From: Whitmania pigra
Lineage: Eukaryota > Annelida > Clitellata > Hirudinida > Haemopidae
Assembly (NCBI GenBank): GCA_021613335.1
Contig: JAJTWR010000159.1
Location: forward strand, 1,904,501 to 1,968,500
Direction: 5' to 3'
DNA length: 64,000 nt
Shown here: positions 61,500-64,000 of the stretch, in pieces
Numbering within the stretch: position 1 is the stretch's first letter
How the letters are laid out: each line of letters starts with the position of its first letter
Position numbers and translations under genes: made by a program
Notes under the pieces: generated by a model
The model's database searches: none
Told to the model about the DNA's origin: nothing
The model's input: the letters and a program-made list of their open reading frames with translations, nothing else

Positions 61500-62115
61500 T
61501 CTGAGGCCGCTGAAGAGGCTTCATTCTGGATCTGGCCCATGAGGAGCCAGAAGAAGTCTTAAGAGGCCACTACAGAAAACCGGGGAAAGTCGGTCTCCGG
61601 TATGAATGATCCATCGAACGACGGGGCCAAACCCTTGGCCGAGAGACGCGATGTTGTCGGCAGAAATGGGCCGACCGCGGACTCGCGAAGCAATATGAAC
61701 TGCGGTCCAAACCGCGGCCCCGAAAAGGCTCGCGGTCGAGTCCCGAAAATTTCCGGCTGCAGCTACAAAGAAATTATAAGGCCCAGTTTGCTATATATTA
61801 AGGCGGTGTGAAGAAGCCAGTGAGAGCTTTCATGACCGCTGTAGGCAAACTGGGGTGGAGGCGATCGACATAACAAGGCCAATGAGAGCACCGCATAGTC
61901 GAAATTTGCAGGTGACAAACAGACAGCATGCGATACGAAGAAGCCATTGAGAGCTTTCGCAGTCGCTCTAGTAAAGGCAGCAGTGATCGGCATAACAAGG
62001 CCAACGAGTGCCTCTCGGAACATCCGGCTGATCACCGGTTGCGGCCCGCCCCCCGAAAACGTAAGGAGACTCAAAGTGCCGAAACGTTTGAAGACTGGGG
62101 AAATTCCTCTGAACA
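61500..62115. other. GC-rich block with CCAAT-like periodic repeats
   Basis: The block is far richer in G and C than its surroundings (for example GGTCCAAACCGCGGCCCCG). AAGAAGCCAGTGAGAGC, AACAAGGCCAATGAGAGC, AAGAAGCCATTGAGAGC and AACAAGGCCAACGAGTGC occur at about 61812, 61876, 61938 and 61997, a period of about 60. GGCCAATGAG contains a CCAAT box. Open frames exist but resemble no protein. It could be a CpG-rich promoter, the end of a DNA transposon or a fragment acquired from elsewhere. Confidence 0.5.
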
Positions 62116-62623
62116 CTGGCGGAATAATAAGTAAAATTATTACATTGTTTGAGCAAATATTAATCTTTTATAACCCAAGCCTATTTAAAAATTCTGGAGA
62201 CACATGAAAGTAATTAGAATATGTCAATGCTATATAAATTAACACAAAAATTTGCAATTTAAATTTTTTTTATAAACGTGTCTTTTGTTGTGACTGTTCC
62301 ACAAGTGGAACATTGAGCGGTTCTCGTTAGTGCATGTTCCACAACAGAGAATCAAGCTCTATATTAACAAAAACTAAGCAACATATGAATCAAAAAACAT
62401 TTAATTGACTCACATTTGAAGCAGAATTTAACACATAATCCACAAGTAGTATATTGAAAATAAGATTGTCGCATTATAAACTTGTCACATTATTTTGTCC
62501 TGCGATGACTTGAAATGGTATAGATGAAAACAGCATTCGTGTAATCTTTTTATGCATTTCACGATTTGGTTTGTTGTATATTATACAACCTTGTACACAT
62601 CTTCCTTGTTTGGTTGACTCTGT

Positions 62624-62678
62624 GTAATATAATATTTAATGCTCAACTCGATATAATATAATATTTAATGCTCAACTC
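62624..62678. repeat. Direct duplication of about 27 bases
   Basis: ATAATATAATATTTAATGCT followed by CAACTC occurs twice in a row. Non-coding. Confidence 0.9.
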
Positions 62679-63114
62679 CATAAAAACGAACACATGCAGG
62701 AAGTGAAGCTGAAGGTCCACCTTCTGAAGGTACTTTGATATGATGGTCCCCTGAGTAGTCCGATGACGATGAAGAGAAGAAATTTTAGGTGTGTCTGTGC
62801 GTACCTGACAGTGGATCTTCAGCCACAATTGTCATATTTGATTGCATTCCATAAATAAATTCCACAACCATTTCTTTGACACATAATTGAGATTTTCCAG
62901 TCTATCATTTTTTCCGCATTATATGCCTGATAACCATCACGGCCATCACACATTATTCAGACCTATTTTCCAAACCTATTTGGCTTTTAACTTTTGAACA
63001 TTTTGTCTATATGATGCCCATAGTACTGTATCATGAACTCATCAATGCTGATGCTGTAAGTGAAAACACCACACTTCAGCACTGTTCATCCAGCCTTACC
63101 GATGCTTCACTTTG

Positions 63115-63225
63115 GCCATCTTAGTATCAGCAAGCTAAGGTACTTTGCTAAACACATGCACTAACAAGGAAATATTGAAGTGGGGTTTGAACCCGTAAAA
63201 CTCCCAACCAATTAAAAATAAAAAA
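63115..63225. mobile_element. Possible tRNA-derived SINE fragment
   Basis: ATGCACTAACAAGGAAATAT, then GTGGGGTTTGAACCCGTAA, contains a good Pol III B box on either strand (GGTTCAAACCC on the minus strand) and is followed by an A-rich tail. No convincing A box or cloverleaf, so it is not an intact tRNA gene. Confidence 0.3.
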
Positions 63226-63739
63226 AAATTTAAATCTTCAAACTAATTCACAATTTTTAACAAAATTAATACAGGACAGTTAAATAATTAAATAAAAGTA
63301 ATTAATTAGGCTTTATATCAACTACTTTTTTTTTTGAAAAGTAATAAATAACATGAAGTTTTACAAATAAAATACTTGAAAACTCCTGAAATCAATTTAT
63401 AATTACGGCCACTTCTGCTAAGGAGAACCGCCCAACGTTCCACAAGTGGAACATCGTCTTAAACATGCACTTTTCTCGTATGCAAGGAAACAAATATTAT
63501 ACAATCGCATACTATCACCAAATCAGGACTGTGTAAGCATGCTTGAAATATGCCTATCCCTGTAAACTCTTTCCTTTGTAAGACATTTTACAATTAACAC
63601 CAAAAATGACAAAAATTGCGATTTTTAACATACATTTTAACGCTGAAAATATTATTATTTTTATTCACTTTTAAATATTTAACATAGAGCTGTTTATGAA
63701 CTTTCCAAATTTAACATTCCAAGTGGAACGTTGGGAGCT

Positions 63740-64000
63740 AAAAGGTCAATTATACTTTTGAGATTATTCTGTTGTAATAAGGGATATATTTATAATAACG
63801 TATAGTTACTTCACTGTTACTAAAATATGCATAGAAATACAAGAATTAAGTAATATCTTGAATATTAACGATAAAGTAGCCAATGACATTTTATGCGACA
63901 AAAATTGATAAGCTGAGTAGAGATTTAAAAAGAAAGCCTAAGCCAAAGCTGTTCTCAATCAAATTTGTGTCAGTTTGACATGCATTGTTGACAATGCTCT
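63740..64000. other. No feature recognised to the window end
   Basis: AT-rich sequence without exon or repeat signal. Confidence 0.4.

Larger units (their letters stand above)
62293..63462. mobile_element. Non-coding element bounded by inverted GTTCCACAAGTGGAAC motifs
   Basis: The left segment (about 62296-62345) TGTTCCACAAGTGGAACATT, GAGCGGTTCTCGTTAG is matched in reverse complement at about 63415-63460 (CTAAGGAGAACCGCCCAACG, TTCCACAAGTGGAAC). A third partial copy (CATTCCAAGTGGAACGTTGG) lies at 63713. The arms contain a near-palindrome. The roughly 1.1 kb between has no ORF. This looks like a non-autonomous DNA transposon with complex ends; no superfamily or target duplication is identified. 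Confidence 0.5.

Noticed and set aside
63115..63225. Possible intact tRNA gene because of the GGTTTGAACCC box
   Set aside because: No A box at the right distance, no acceptor stem and no cloverleaf; at best a SINE fragment.

Overview
The window is nuclear DNA from an animal. Genes are split by mostly short GT-AG introns, the sequence is AT-rich, and it is full of microsatellites and decayed transposons. I cannot name the species. A receptor resembling the myoinhibitory-peptide/sex-peptide receptor group, found mainly in protostomes, together with R2-type, hAT and Tigger remnants, suggests a protostome invertebrate (inference, weak).

Left half (about 2.5-29 kb) is gene-dense and holds conserved housekeeping genes. 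They are an ENTPD5/6-like nucleoside diphosphatase (+), the SNARE BNIP1/SEC20 (-), the ER translocon DnaJ protein SEC63 (-), the H3K4 methyltransferase SETD1 (+), a short tropomyosin (-) and POLA2, the B subunit of DNA polymerase alpha-primase (+). ENTPD and BNIP1, SETD1 and tropomyosin, and POLA2 and the SH3 gene are tail-to-tail pairs. SEC63 and SETD1 are head-to-head across about 0.7 kb. I see no functional link between neighbours beyond shared promoter space. The far left edge (1-985) is a broken reverse transcriptase.

From 29 to 34 kb lies a minus-strand gene with two SH3 domains that I cannot assign to a family. A transmembrane exon upstream joins it in phase. If that joining is real, the product is a type I membrane protein with cytoplasmic SH3 domains, which would be an unusual architecture.

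Right half (about 34-64 kb) is mostly a transposon and repeat graveyard. It contains two internally deleted copies of one LINE family, a 0.5 kb TAA array, an intronless VCP/CDC48 pseudogene whose middle is replaced by TAA-rich DNA, and a hAT element with intact ends and a perfect 8-bp target duplication. It also contains a 32-copy 20-bp satellite, a Tigger/pogo remnant, an R2-type LINE interrupted by an L2/CR1-type LINE, and a DDE-like transposase interrupted by a small MITE. The only convincing host gene there is a class A GPCR (60.1-61.1 kb), truncated before helix 7. It is followed by a GC-rich block with CCAAT-like periodic repeats and an inverted-repeat element.

No wholly new multi-gene system is evident. 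The best candidates for follow-up are the membrane-SH3 protein, the split VCP retrocopy, the nested retroelements and the inverted repeat around a TAA array. All family calls come from reading translations by eye; no database search was run.
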